A stretch of 64,000 nt of DNA from Flavobacterium endoglycinae. GTDB lineage: Bacteria; Bacteroidota; Bacteroidia; Flavobacteriales; Flavobacteriaceae. The notes under the pieces were generated by a model. That model saw only the letters and a list, made by a program, of their open reading frames with translations, was not told the origin of the DNA and did not search any database. The position numbers and the translations under genes were made by a program. Positions 8,431 through 16,506 of the stretch are shown in pieces (the first letter of the stretch is position 1; the number at the start of each line of letters is the position of its first letter). The stretch lies in assembly GCF_017352115.1 (NCBI RefSeq), contig NZ_CP071448.1, positions 1,054,001 through 1,118,000 on the forward strand, written 5' to 3'.

Positions 8431-9078
8431 ATGACTAAAAAGTGTTTTCAAATAGCTCTTTTATTCCTTTTGAGCTTCACTTCTATTCACGCTCAGGATA
8501 AAAAAGCGAAGGATTTATTGAACGAAGTAACTGCAAAAATAAAGAGCTACGATAATATTGTTATCGATTTTAAGTATTCTCTAAACAATGCAAAAGAGAA
8601 TATCAATCAAGACAGTAAAGGAAATGTAACAATGAAAGGAAATCAATATGTATTGAATTTCATGGGTGTTACTAAAATTTTCGACGGACAAAAAACTTAT
8701 ACTATTGTACCGGAAGATGAAGAAGTTACTGTTTCTAAAGTAAACGAAAAAGACGATAACGCCATTACACCGTCTAAAATGCTTACCTTTTTTAATTCAG
8801 GATACAAATACACTATGGATATTGTGCAAAACGTTAAAGGAAGAAAGATTCAATATATCAAATTAGTACCTACAACTGGAAAAGACCAAAGAAAAGAAAT
8901 TTTGTTAGGTATTGACGTTCAGACAAAACACATCTACAATTTGATTGAAACTGGAAAAAACGGAACAAAAACAACTTTAACCGTTAATTCTTTTAAAACC
9001 AATCAGCCATTATCAAAAAATCAATTTACCTTTGTAGCGAGTAAATACCCAAAATACTACATTAATAAATTAGATTAA
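8431..9078 (+). CDS. LolA-like outer-membrane lipoprotein carrier
   Basis: The 215-residue periplasmic protein starts at ATG 8431, which places a clean signal peptide first (MTKKCFQIALLFLLSFTSIHAQ, split as FTSIHA|Q). An upstream in-frame extension overlapping ftsK is rejected because it would bury this signal. The mature part has the LolA pattern: ANVIDFKYS-like strand, a GNVTMKGNQYVLNF strand pair, then TYTIVPEDEEV. LolA chaperones lipoproteins across the periplasm. The placement between ftsK and an LptF/G permease gene fits an envelope-biogenesis operon. Confidence 0.85.
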   Translation: MTKKCFQIALLFLLSFTSIHAQDKKAKDLLNEVTAKIKSYDNIVIDFKYSLNNAKENINQDSKGNVTMKGNQYVLNFMGVTKIFDGQKTYTIVPEDEEVTVSKVNEKDDNAITPSKMLTFFNSGYKYTMDIVQNVKGRKIQYIKLVPTTGKDQRKEILLGIDVQTKHIYNLIETGKNGTKTTLTVNSFKTNQPLSKNQFTFVASKYPKYYINKLD

Positions 9079-9086
9079 TTAGAAGG

Positions 9087-10547
9087 TTGAAAATTCTAGA
9101 CAGATACTTATTAAAAACATTCTTATTTACATTTACTACGGTATTTGTAATCTTATTTTTCATATTCATACTTCAAACAGTATGGCTATTTATATCAGAA
9201 CTAGCAGGTAAAGATCTCGACCTAATATTGGTCGTGAAATTCCTGCTTTTTTCTATGCCCCGTATTATACCGCTGGTTTTACCACTTTCGGTTCTTTTGG
9301 CTTCAATCATGACTTTCGGAAACTTAGCCGAGAACTACGAATTCGCTGCTATGAAATCATCTGGAATTTCGCTACAGCGTGCTATGCGGGTTTTAATCAT
9401 TTTTATTTTCCTTTTAAGTATTGTGGCATTTTGGTTTGCCAACAATGTTATTCCGTATGCCGAATTTAAATTCGTAAACTTCCGAAAAAACATCGCTCAG
9501 GCAAAACCTGCTATGGCTATTGCCGAAGGACAATTTAATGATGTTGGAACTTACAACATTAAAGTCAACAAAAAGTCAGGTGAAAACGGTAATATTTTAA
9601 CTGGAGTTACAATTCACGAAAAAGCCAATAATATAGGTGAAAACAAAACCGTAATTAAAGCAAAAGACGGAGAATTAATCAGTAACGAAAAATCTAGTAT
9701 TTTGAAACTGGTATTAAATGACGGTTATTATTATCAGGATGTTACTCCAAAAAAATACGAAGACAGAGCGAAAATGCCTTTCATAAAAGCCGCTTTCAAA
9801 AAGCACATTATCAACATCGATTTATCAGAATTAAATAAAGTTGATGACAGTAAAGAAAGTATTGCAGGAACAAACGCCATGCTTAACGTTAATGAATTAC
9901 GTTATACGCTGGATTCTTTAAATAAAAATCTGGAAAATGAAATTGTTTCTTTTTCAGAAAATATAAATCAGCGTGTGGGAATTAGAAAACCTACGTTCAG
10001 ACCAAATGCAAACGAGAAAGTAAAGAAAAAATCACTCCCAAATGATCTTTTGTCTTTGTATACCAATAAACAAAAATCTGATGTCATAAAAATGGCAAGC
10101 AGTAACGTTACCAATAACATCTACTCAGTCGAATCTACTCAAAAAGATTTAAAAGACAAACAACGAGAAATCAACAAACACTTAACCGCATTATATGAAA
10201 AGTTTGTGATTGCATTTGCCTGCTTCTTAATGTTCTTTATTGGCGCACCTTTAGGAGCAATTATACGAAAAGGAGGACTTGGCTTACCTATCGTTTTTGC
10301 TGTCTTGATTTTCATTACATTCCATTTCATCAATACATTTGGTAAAAGATTATCACAGGAAGGAGGAATGACACCATTTATGGGATCATGGATGTCATCT
10401 TTTATATTATCTCCATTAGCCATATTATTAACCTATCGTGCCACAAACGATAATGGGTTAATCAATTTTGATGCGATAACAACCCCAATATCACAACTAT
10501 TTCAAAAAATTTCTGAGCGGTTCTTCCCTGCTCAAAACAAAGAATAA
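9087..10547 (+). CDS. LptF/LptG family permease (YjgP/YjgQ), TTG start
   Basis: The 486-residue protein belongs to the LptF/G family, inner-membrane subunits of the LPS transporter. The N-terminus KILDRYLLKTFL is the family's hallmark, and it has three helices at each end (about 10-130 and 380-450) flanking a periplasmic beta-jellyroll-like region. Translation appears to start at TTG 9087, because the next ATG would remove the hallmark motif. AGAAGG abuts the start. It begins 8 bp after the lolA-like stop and ends 2 bp before ribB, so the genes form one operon. Confidence 0.9.
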   Translation: MKILDRYLLKTFLFTFTTVFVILFFIFILQTVWLFISELAGKDLDLILVVKFLLFSMPRIIPLVLPLSVLLASIMTFGNLAENYEFAAMKSSGISLQRAMRVLIIFIFLLSIVAFWFANNVIPYAEFKFVNFRKNIAQAKPAMAIAEGQFNDVGTYNIKVNKKSGENGNILTGVTIHEKANNIGENKTVIKAKDGELISNEKSSILKLVLNDGYYYQDVTPKKYEDRAKMPFIKAAFKKHIINIDLSELNKVDDSKESIAGTNAMLNVNELRYTLDSLNKNLENEIVSFSENINQRVGIRKPTFRPNANEKVKKKSLPNDLLSLYTNKQKSDVIKMASSNVTNNIYSVESTQKDLKDKQREINKHLTALYEKFVIAFACFLMFFIGAPLGAIIRKGGLGLPIVFAVLIFITFHFINTFGKRLSQEGGMTPFMGSWMSSFILSPLAILLTYRATNDNGLINFDAITTPISQLFQKISERFFPAQNKE

Positions 10548-10549
10548 TT

Positions 10550-11683
10550 ATGTCAACAACAAAAATACAACTGAACACCATTGAGGAAGCTATAGAAGAT
10601 ATTCGTCAAGGTAAAGTAATCATTGTAGTCGATGATGAAGATCGTGAAAATGAAGGTGATTTTTTGGCTGCTGCCGAAAAAGTAACTCCAGAAATGATCA
10701 ACTTCATGGCGACTCACGGACGTGGATTAATCTGTACTCCGCTTACCGAAAGCCGTTGCAAAGAACTTGATTTACGTGCTATGGTAACCAACAATACAGA
10801 TCATATGGAAACTGCTTTTACGGTTTCTGTAGATTTAAAAGGACAAGGTGTTACTACTGGTATTTCAGCCGCTGACAGATCTAAAACCGTACAGTCACTA
10901 GTTGACCCAAATACAAAACCACACGATTTAGCTCGTCCAGGACATATTTTCCCTTTAATTGCAAAACAAGGAGGTGTTTTAAGAAGAACCGGACATACTG
11001 AGGCTGCTATCGATTTTGCACGTTTGGCAGGATTTAAACCAGCAGGTGTAATCTGCGAAATTTTGAACGAAGACGGAACAATGTCTCGTTTACCAGAATT
11101 AATTAAAGTTGCTAAGAAATTCGATTTAAAATTGGTCTCTATCGAAGATTTAGTTGCTTATAGAATGCAGCACGATAGTTTGATTGTTAAAAAAGAAGAT
11201 TTTGATATTGAAACTCGTTTCGGAACTTTCAGATTAAGAGCTTACGAACAGACTACAAATAAGCAAATTCATATCGCTTTAACAAAAGGAACTTGGAATC
11301 TTGGCGAACCAATCTTAACACGAATTCACTCTTCTCAAGTTAATAATGATTTATTAGGCACATTGACGAATAATGCTGAACAGCAGTTAGACGATATGTT
11401 TAAAGTGATTAACGAAAACGGAAAAGGTGCTGTTATTTTCATTAATCAAGATATGACGGCAGTTAATCTTTTAAACAGAATTTCTGAACTTAAAGCACTG
11501 CAATCACAAGGAACTTTAAAAGCACCTAAAGTAATTATTGATAGTAAAGATTACGGAATTGGGGCTCAAATCCTGCACGATATTGATATTTCTAAAATCA
11601 GATTGGTTTCAAATACAGAGCAAACCAAACGTGTAGGTATGATTGGTTATGGTCTTGAAATTACAGAATACGTTAATTATTAA
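10550..11683 (+). CDS. ribB: 3,4-dihydroxy-2-butanone-4-phosphate synthase with degenerate GTP cyclohydrolase II domain
   Basis: The 377-residue protein makes the four-carbon precursor of riboflavin from ribulose 5-phosphate. Residues ~5-205 are a complete RibB domain: [10 protein letters not shown] (acid metal/substrate loop), [10 protein letters not shown], and [16 protein letters not shown]. Residues ~210-377 have the fold of RibA (GTP cyclohydrolase II), but where RibA has its zinc-binding Cys-x10-Cys-x-Cys the sequence reads [15 protein letters not shown], with no cysteine. The second activity is therefore probably lost, and a separate RibA should exist elsewhere. No FMN riboswitch is possible directly upstream because the preceding stop is 2 bp away. 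Confidence 0.93.
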   Translation: MSTTKIQLNTIEEAIEDIRQGKVIIVVDDEDRENEGDFLAAAEKVTPEMINFMATHGRGLICTPLTESRCKELDLRAMVTNNTDHMETAFTVSVDLKGQGVTTGISAADRSKTVQSLVDPNTKPHDLARPGHIFPLIAKQGGVLRRTGHTEAAIDFARLAGFKPAGVICEILNEDGTMSRLPELIKVAKKFDLKLVSIEDLVAYRMQHDSLIVKKEDFDIETRFGTFRLRAYEQTTNKQIHIALTKGTWNLGEPILTRIHSSQVNNDLLGTLTNNAEQQLDDMFKVINENGKGAVIFINQDMTAVNLLNRISELKALQSQGTLKAPKVIIDSKDYGIGAQILHDIDISKIRLVSNTEQTKRVGMIGYGLEITEYVNY

Positions 11684-11684
11684 T

Positions 11685-12083
11685 ATGGGAACAGTAGAAG
11701 AAAGAATTCACAAATCAGAAACTCGTATTTTTAAAGCGGTTTTTCCAAGCACAACAAACCATTACGATACTCTATTTGGAGGAACAGCACTACACCTTAT
11801 GGATGAAGTTGCTTTTATATGTGCAACACGTTTCAGCCGTAAAAAAGTAGTTACAATTTCAACTGGCCAAATTGACTTTAAAAAAGCAATTCCAGCAGGA
11901 ACTTTAATCGAATTAGTTGCAAAAGTAATCAGTGTGGGAAGAACAAGCTGCAAAATTCATGTTGATATTTTCATGGAACAGATGTATTCTGAACTTCGCG
12001 AAACAGTAGTCTCTGGGACTTTTTCATTTGTTGCTGTTGATGAAAACAAAAAACCAACGCCAATTTTAGACGATTTAGAATAA
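11685..12083 (+). CDS. Acyl-CoA thioesterase, hotdog fold (YciA-like)
   Basis: The 132-residue protein shows the hotdog thioesterase pattern: FPSTTNHYDTLFGGTALHLMDEVAF (residues ~18-42, of which the NHYDTLFGG core carries the catalytic region), then the strand TGQIDFKKAIPAGTLIEL. It hydrolyses acyl-CoAs; chain-length preference is unknown. The start chosen is ATG 11685, one base after the ribB stop; an in-frame start 42 bp further up would overlap ribB. It is the last gene before the first tRNA-Ser. Confidence 0.88.
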   Translation: MGTVEERIHKSETRIFKAVFPSTTNHYDTLFGGTALHLMDEVAFICATRFSRKKVVTISTGQIDFKKAIPAGTLIELVAKVISVGRTSCKIHVDIFMEQMYSELRETVVSGTFSFVAVDENKKPTPILDDLE

Positions 12084-12194
12084 TTTTCAAAACAAATCTA
12101 TTTTCGGAAATACTGATAATTAGACACTTGAAAATTTATCTTAAAAAACTTCAAAAAAAGTCCGAAAAAAGTTTTTATAACCGAAAAACCGTCT

Positions 12195-12202
12195 TATATT
12201 TG
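12195..12202 (+). promoter_or_regulatory. Promoter -7 element of the first tRNA-Ser
   Basis: TATATTTG matches TAnnTTTG, 32 bp upstream of the tRNA. The sequence from here to the tRNA (GCACCCGCAATCAGACAATG core) is nearly identical to that before the second tRNA-Ser. Confidence 0.65.
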
Positions 12203-12234
12203 CACCCGCAATCAGACAATGAGAGCGACATACT

Positions 12235-12319
12235 GGAGAAATGGCAGAGCGGTCGAATGCGGCAGTCTTGAAAACTGTTGACTGTAACAGGTCCGGGGGT
12301 TCGAATCCCTCTTTCTCCG
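12235..12319 (+). tRNA. tRNA-Ser(UGA), copy 1
   Basis: The 85-nt class II tRNA has acceptor strands GGAGAAA (12235-12241) and TTTCTCC (12312-12318), discriminator G12319, anticodon loop CTTGAAA with anticodon TGA, a long variable arm, and T-loop TTCGAAT. CCA is not encoded. A second copy at 38212-38296 differs mainly by compensated acceptor-stem changes. Confidence 0.95.
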
Positions 12320-12374
12320 CTGGAAGCTAAAAAAGAGACTTTTCAAAGTTTACAAAAAAGGCTAAAATTCACGG

Positions 12375-12402
12375 AAAACCCTGCAATCAAGCAGGGTTTT
12401 TT
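12375..12402 (+). terminator. Terminator of tRNA-Ser copy 1
   Basis: AAAACCCTGC (12375-12384), loop AATCAA, GCAGGGTTTT (12391-12400) and more T. Hairpin position and CCCTGC stem are conserved after the second tRNA copy. Confidence 0.8.
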
Positions 12403-12412
12403 CTTTTATATA

Positions 12413-12580
12413 TTAAAAAGAAATATCGACTTAATTAAAAATTCTCCCGAGCAGTATTATCTGCTGATTATTCCTGAATATGGCACCGCTTTAAACCATA
12501 TTCCCCTAAAAAATATTGCTTCCTATCTGGGCATTCCCCAGCAAGCATTAAGCAGGATACGCCAGCGCATTTTTAAACCT
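12413..12580 (+). pseudogene. Orphan C-terminal fragment of a Crp/Fnr-family regulator
   Basis: Just downstream of the tRNA terminator, a reading frame encodes SPEQYYLLIIPEYG followed by IPLKNIASYLGIPQQALSRI. This is the characteristic dimer-helix end and helix-turn-helix of Crp/Fnr regulators (typical form: P.eRY..l....p.l..ria..IASYLGItpetLSRIR). The cyclic-nucleotide-binding domain (~150 residues) is absent and no start codon or promoter precedes the fragment, so it is a remnant. Its upstream truncation coincides with the tRNA flank, which points to a past recombination there. Confidence 0.7.
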
Positions 12581-12636
12581 GGATTCATTGTTTTATATTT
12601 GTTGGTTTGGAAGTTTGTACTTTAAAATTTACAATT

Positions 12637-13059
12637 ATGATTAGAGAAATTACAGAGATGGATTATGCCAGATTAATGGAAATCTGGCATAGTGCGGTAA
12701 TCAATACGCATGATTTTCTTAAAGAGGAAGATTTTTTATATTACAAGGAAATGCTTCCTGTCTACTTTAAACATGTTGCCTTATCTGGATTTGAGAAAGA
12801 TGGAGTATTAGTCGGTTTTATAGGAACTTCAAAAGAAAATCTTGAAATGCTGTTTATTGATAATGATTTTCGAGGAACTGGAATAGGAAAAAAATTGACT
12901 GCATTCGCAATAACCAACTTAAAAGTAAGCAAAGTTGATGTGAATGAGCAGAATACGCAAGCACTTAACTTCTACAAACATCTAGGCTTTAAAATTGTAA
13001 AAAGATCAGCGCTAGATGAAAAAGGAAAAGAATATCCTATACTGCATATGGAATTATAA
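12637..13059 (+). CDS. GNAT acetyltransferase, YjaB-like
   Basis: The 140-residue product aligns by eye with E. coli YjaB: an N-terminal IWHSAVINTHDFL segment, FIDNDFRGTGIGKKL (acetyl-CoA loop, ~84-98), and the C-terminal DVNEQNTQALNFYKHLGF plus KEYPILHMEL. The start chosen is ATG 12637 because the protein then begins with IREITEMDY, as in relatives; a start 30 bp earlier has nothing in its favour. Substrate unknown. A terminator follows at 13129. Confidence 0.88.
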   Translation: MIREITEMDYARLMEIWHSAVINTHDFLKEEDFLYYKEMLPVYFKHVALSGFEKDGVLVGFIGTSKENLEMLFIDNDFRGTGIGKKLTAFAITNLKVSKVDVNEQNTQALNFYKHLGFKIVKRSALDEKGKEYPILHMEL

Positions 13060-13128
13060 TCCGCTTTTAAGCAAAATCTTAAGTTTAAAAACATAAAAAT
13101 ACTTGATTAGAGTCATCTACAATAAGAC

Positions 13129-13159
13129 AAAAGCTTCAGAGAAAATCTGGAGCTTTTTT
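13129..13159 (+). terminator. Terminator after the YjaB-like gene
   Basis: AAAAGCTTCAGA (13129-13140), loop GAAAA, TCTGGAGCTTTTTT (13146-13159); nearly perfect stem with one G-T pair and a T run on the + strand. The A-rich 5' arm also gives a T run on the other strand, so it may serve the convergent gene at 13216 too. Confidence 0.8.
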
Positions 13160-13215
13160 GTATTAATTAAGATAACAGTATAATTTTTAATTGTTTTTAT
13201 GGTCGGATTTTACCT

Positions 13216-14151
13216 TTATTCCATCTTAAATTTTTCATTTTTACAATCTAAAATTAGTTTATGATTTAGGAAAAGTTTATTCCCTATCATTCCCTGCATT
13301 CCAGAACGTTTCATTAAAAATTGCTGCAGATCAGATATTCCTTCAATGTACGTGACTTCAGAGAGATTTAATGTCTTATTATCAAATTGTATTTTCTTTT
13401 TCGCGGAAGCAGAATAAATAGTTAACGTAGTTCCCCATGAATTTCCCTTTTCTTTTTTTACGGCACTATTTTTTATTCGGTAGTTCTGCCAGTTCTCTTT
13501 TGTCGTAATCAATTCATAACCACTGGTTCCAGAATCATAAAGTAATTTTAGCTTTTCATTTTCAACAGCTGCCGAAATAAGAATTTTACGTTTTTTAAAT
13601 TCAAAATCGGAGAAATTATTTTCTTTATATTTTTCAACAAAATGACACAGGCTGTTTTTAAAGTCTAAAACCACAATTCTTTTTTCTAATAAATCTGTTC
13701 CGATCGTTCCGATGATATTCTCTGCTTTTGGACTGTCAAAATCAATCTTTCTGCCATAATTTAAAACTTCAAATGTTTTAGAAACAACTTTGAGATTTCC
13801 GGTTGTAAAAGCTGCCGGAATCTGATTTCGGTCATTTATTCTAAGAGAATTATGGAATTTTTCTGAAATCGATTTTAAAGAATTTCTGTAAAAAACGGTA
13901 ACAGGCGAACCTGAGTCAAACTGCATATAAAAAGTCTGAGCAATTCCGTTGATTTTTATAGGCAAAAGCAGGGCAGAATGTGAATTTCCTTCGCTTGAAA
14001 TCCATTTCATAGGAATATTTTCTGCAGCTCCAGCGACCTGTAGATAGTTTTCTGGCGGAGAGAATTTATTTTGAAAATAAAGATACCCTCCTAAAAGGAA
14101 TAAAATGATAACGGCTAAAACTATGGCGGCGATTTTCTTAAATAATTTCAT
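13216..14151 (-). CDS. Membrane-anchored retropepsin-like aspartyl protease homologue with two DSG motifs
   Basis: The 311-residue protein has one N-terminal membrane helix (residues ~7-26) and a periplasmic body. It contains two aspartyl-protease-type motifs: FDSGS at 78-82 and YDSGTS at 205-210. Each is followed some 70-80 residues later by the IGTDLLEKRIVVLDF or IGNKLFLNHKLILDC pattern typical of retropepsin-like domains. It therefore looks like a tandem or bilobal aspartyl protease fold. Whether it is active cannot be judged from sequence. The gene upstream (14236-14775) is on the same strand with an 84-bp gap. Confidence 0.7.
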   Translation of the reverse strand: MKLFKKIAAIVLAVIILFLLGGYLYFQNKFSPPENYLQVAGAAENIPMKWISSEGNSHSALLLPIKINGIAQTFYMQFDSGSPVTVFYRNSLKSISEKFHNSLRINDRNQIPAAFTTGNLKVVSKTFEVLNYGRKIDFDSPKAENIIGTIGTDLLEKRIVVLDFKNSLCHFVEKYKENNFSDFEFKKRKILISAAVENEKLKLLYDSGTSGYELITTKENWQNYRIKNSAVKKEKGNSWGTTLTIYSASAKKKIQFDNKTLNLSEVTYIEGISDLQQFLMKRSGMQGMIGNKLFLNHKLILDCKNEKFKME

Positions 14152-14235
14152 GTTTTTTTCTGCAAGATTCGGTTTTTATTTCCGATTTTCGAGCAAAAAC
14201 AATACGACACCTTTACGTCAGTTTTATGACATTAG

Positions 14236-14775
14236 TTATAAAAAATTGGTTTTAAGCTTTATAGACAATTGTTTTTTTTGGTTTAAACTGATTCCATTTA
14301 TAATAACAATCAATAATTTTAAACCTAAAATTATAATTAAAGGAATAAGGAAAAGCGGAAATTTCAGAGAAAATAGGCTTTGAACAAACGGACTTATAAT
14401 CATTGAAACGGAAAGAATAAGACTTAAGAGAATTTGAAAACCTACAATTTGTTTTCCAAATTCTTTATTTAGTAAATCCTTAGTTTTATGAGTTAAAACC
14501 AAAGGAAAAATAACGCTTCCGAACGGGATAATAAGTCCGGATAAAACAGAAAGATTAATAAGTTTTGCTCTTTCGATTGTGCTGTTTTCTTTTTTAATAA
14601 ATAGGTTATCAGGTTTGGTTTCTAAAGTTTGTGCTACTTTTTTTAACGTAAAACCTTTAAGAATATGTCCGGCTTCAACACGCTGAATAGTACGCAGCGA
14701 AAGGCCTGATTTTTCGGCAAGCTCATTTTGAGTCATATTTTTTTCTTCTCTCAAAATTTTGACTTTATTCTTCAT
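14236..14775 (-). CDS. XRE-family helix-turn-helix regulator with membrane domain
   Basis: The 179-residue protein has an N-terminal HTH (residues ~5-55: LREEKNMTQNELAEKSGLS, RTIQRVEAG) and a C-terminal hydrophobic part with three to four membrane helices (residues ~75-165). This HTH plus DUF4870-like membrane layout is common in flavobacteria and tethers the regulator to the membrane. The start at ATG 14775 places the HTH at the very N-terminus; a 25-residue upstream extension (to 14850) is rejected. The target is unknown; the adjacent aspartyl protease homologue on the same strand is a candidate partner. Confidence 0.82.
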   Translation of the reverse strand: MKNKVKILREEKNMTQNELAEKSGLSLRTIQRVEAGHILKGFTLKKVAQTLETKPDNLFIKKENSTIERAKLINLSVLSGLIIPFGSVIFPLVLTHKTKDLLNKEFGKQIVGFQILLSLILSVSMIISPFVQSLFSLKFPLFLIPLIIILGLKLLIVIINGISLNQKKQLSIKLKTNFL

Positions 14776-15037
14776 CGTTTTTGGATTTAGTACTAAGACG
14801 AAATTATGAAAAAACTTTGATTCTGATTGTTTTACTGCTCGTAAACACACAGTTATTAAAGAATAGTCTAAACAAAAAAAGCTCGAGATTTCTCTGAAGC
14901 TTAAGTTGCATAAAGTAACTTTCGTTTGAAATGTGCTGCTTATAGGATAATAGACTATAGATGGCCATGACTTTTATTCATTTTTCGATTACTTAAAAAT
15001 TCTTAAGATAAAGGTTATTCCAAGTACGATAGAAAAG

Positions 15038-15062
15038 AAAAACAGCCTTACGGCTGTTTTAA
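15038..15062 (-). terminator. Terminator of the 2-oxoglutarate hydroxylase gene
   Basis: AAAACAGCC, loop TTAC, GGCTGTTTT. Read on the minus strand it lies 60 bp after the hydroxylase stop and is followed by a T-rich tract. Confidence 0.75.
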
Positions 15063-15121
15063 TTTTTATGTGATGACACTATAATAAATGATTTGACATC
15101 TCTTAAAATCAGCCTCATGAA

Positions 15122-16234
15122 CTAATCTTGACCAAAAACTTTTCCCAGATGTTCCTCCATAACAAAATACGGATCATCGGTGTGGGTCATCGATCTTATA
15201 TGAATTAAACTTGTTTTACTCATCATTCTGAGCATTTGTCTTCTTTCACACGGAACAATTATTCCATTTTCTTCTCTCTGACCTGCTGTAAAAGCACTTC
15301 TTCCATGGGCACACAAGTGATTATTGACAAATATAACGTCTCCTGAATCCGGAATGTAATCACTGTTAATCAACTCTTTGGCTTCATTCCAGAATTCGGT
15401 TAAATTGTAAAGAGCTTCCGGTGTCTGCCCTGCTTTTTCATTAAATATCTGCTCTGCGGCATCAAATCTAATAAAAGGCAGGTCTTTATTTCCATATAAA
15501 ACAGAAGCCAGCGGACCATCATTAATTTCATCCTGATAGTTAGCATCTTTAGGGCACTGATAAATAGGATCGAAAAGTTTTTCCATTATTTTATTTACCT
15601 TTCCGTGTGATCGTACAGAGTAAAGTGTAGAAGGAACTCTTTCTTCATTACGCAGATAAAGAAAGCTTAAAAAATCAGCCTGGTGCAGTAAAAATGCATC
15701 TTCAGTATGAACATATAAATTAGTTTTTGAACCAGAACCTGTCTGGGTACCCGCCATTTTTTCATCTGGGATAACAGCGTGCAGAATTCCTCCTCCTTTT
15801 CGCTGCGCATAATACTGAACAGGTTTAGAAGGAACTGCGCCATGCAGTAATGAACAAATAAAACCGTATTTATTCAGTTTTGAATAATCTGCGCTCTGCC
15901 AGTTAGCAGGTGTCGGCCCTAGATGGTCCTGATCAACTTCCAGAAGACCTCTAAAAATAATGGCTCCGTACTGGTCTGCTGAGAAATCTGTTCCAAAACG
16001 GCTTAGGATTCTGGCGATTCTTTCTGGAAGAAGCTGGAAAGAATAAAGATGAAGTGCCTCAATATAATCTGGATTTTCATAGCTTTTAAATGCCTTCTCG
16101 AGAAGGGTTCCTACATTAGATAAAATGTTTCTTTCCTGAGGCGTAACCTCTACTATCAGCGGGCTTGTAGGAATTTGATAACCATAGTTCTCTTTTACCA
16201 GTATTTCATCTTCAATTAATGATTGTGATTTCAT
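15122..16234 (-). CDS. Fe(II)/2-oxoglutarate-dependent hydroxylase, clavaminate-synthase-like (probable lysine hydroxylase)
   Basis: The 370-residue protein has the clavaminate synthase/VioC-type iron triad: His176-Thr-Glu178 in NLYVHTEDAF (HxE form) and His310 in GDVIFVNNHLCAHGR, with the 2-oxoglutarate Arg in the RRQMLRMM stretch (331-338). Characterised relatives include L-arginine hydroxylases and, as I recall, L-lysine 4-hydroxylases (KDO group) from Flavobacterium and Chitinophaga. It is divergent from the operon that opens with a nitroreductase and a PLP decarboxylase, which supports a role hydroxylating lysine before decarboxylation. Substrate and position of hydroxylation are inferred. 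It ends at its own terminator. Confidence 0.82.
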   Translation of the reverse strand: MKSQSLIEDEILVKENYGYQIPTSPLIVEVTPQERNILSNVGTLLEKAFKSYENPDYIEALHLYSFQLLPERIARILSRFGTDFSADQYGAIIFRGLLEVDQDHLGPTPANWQSADYSKLNKYGFICSLLHGAVPSKPVQYYAQRKGGGILHAVIPDEKMAGTQTGSGSKTNLYVHTEDAFLLHQADFLSFLYLRNEERVPSTLYSVRSHGKVNKIMEKLFDPIYQCPKDANYQDEINDGPLASVLYGNKDLPFIRFDAAEQIFNEKAGQTPEALYNLTEFWNEAKELINSDYIPDSGDVIFVNNHLCAHGRSAFTAGQREENGIIVPCERRQMLRMMSKTSLIHIRSMTHTDDPYFVMEEHLGKVFGQD

Positions 16235-16398
16235 TTTTTTAGTTTATTTAATAGTTAACAATAATTGGGACAAATAAAAAACACAAACTACTAAGAATAA
16301 CCTATATACAAATAAAACATCATTCCATAACATTAAGATAATGTAGAGAATTTCGTATAATTTTTTTCTGTTTTATTTTTTTTATAAAGATTAATTTC

Positions 16399-16406
16399 TA
16401 CATTTG
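16399..16406 (+). promoter_or_regulatory. Promoter -7 element of the siderophore operon
   Basis: TACATTTG matches TAnnTTTG. Transcription would start around 16411-16414, directly at the left edge of the 19-bp operator-like palindrome. Confidence 0.55.
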
Positions 16407-16417
16407 CTCCTACTGTT

Positions 16418-16436
16418 TTTATTCATTCTAAATAAA
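16418..16436. promoter_or_regulatory. Operator-like 19-bp near-palindrome, site 1
   Basis: TTTATTCATTCTAAATAAA: seven of nine positions are symmetric about the central T. It is 17/19 identical to the site at 29017-29035 before the TonB receptor. The 9-1-9 symmetry is that of a Fur-type box, and its position at the transcription start fits a repressor. Confidence 0.6.
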
Positions 16437-16506
16437 ATCTACTTACAAATGTATTTATTTTCACAAATAAAAAAAAGAATTTTCTTAAAAAATTTATTAA
16501 AAAAAT

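Noticed and set aside
10540..10560. FMN riboswitch before ribB
   Set aside because: The preceding stop is 2 bp upstream, leaving no room for an aptamer, and no such fold is seen in the upstream coding sequence.
12278..12625. Continuous open frame beginning inside the first tRNA-Ser and running through the Crp/Fnr-like tail
   Set aside because: Its start lies within the tRNA and it crosses the tRNA terminator. Only the Crp/Fnr-like tail has protein similarity, so I list that part as a pseudogene fragment.
14776..14850. N-terminal extension of the XRE regulator
   Set aside because: The HTH begins right after ATG 14775; the extension has no similarity to the family and no better start.
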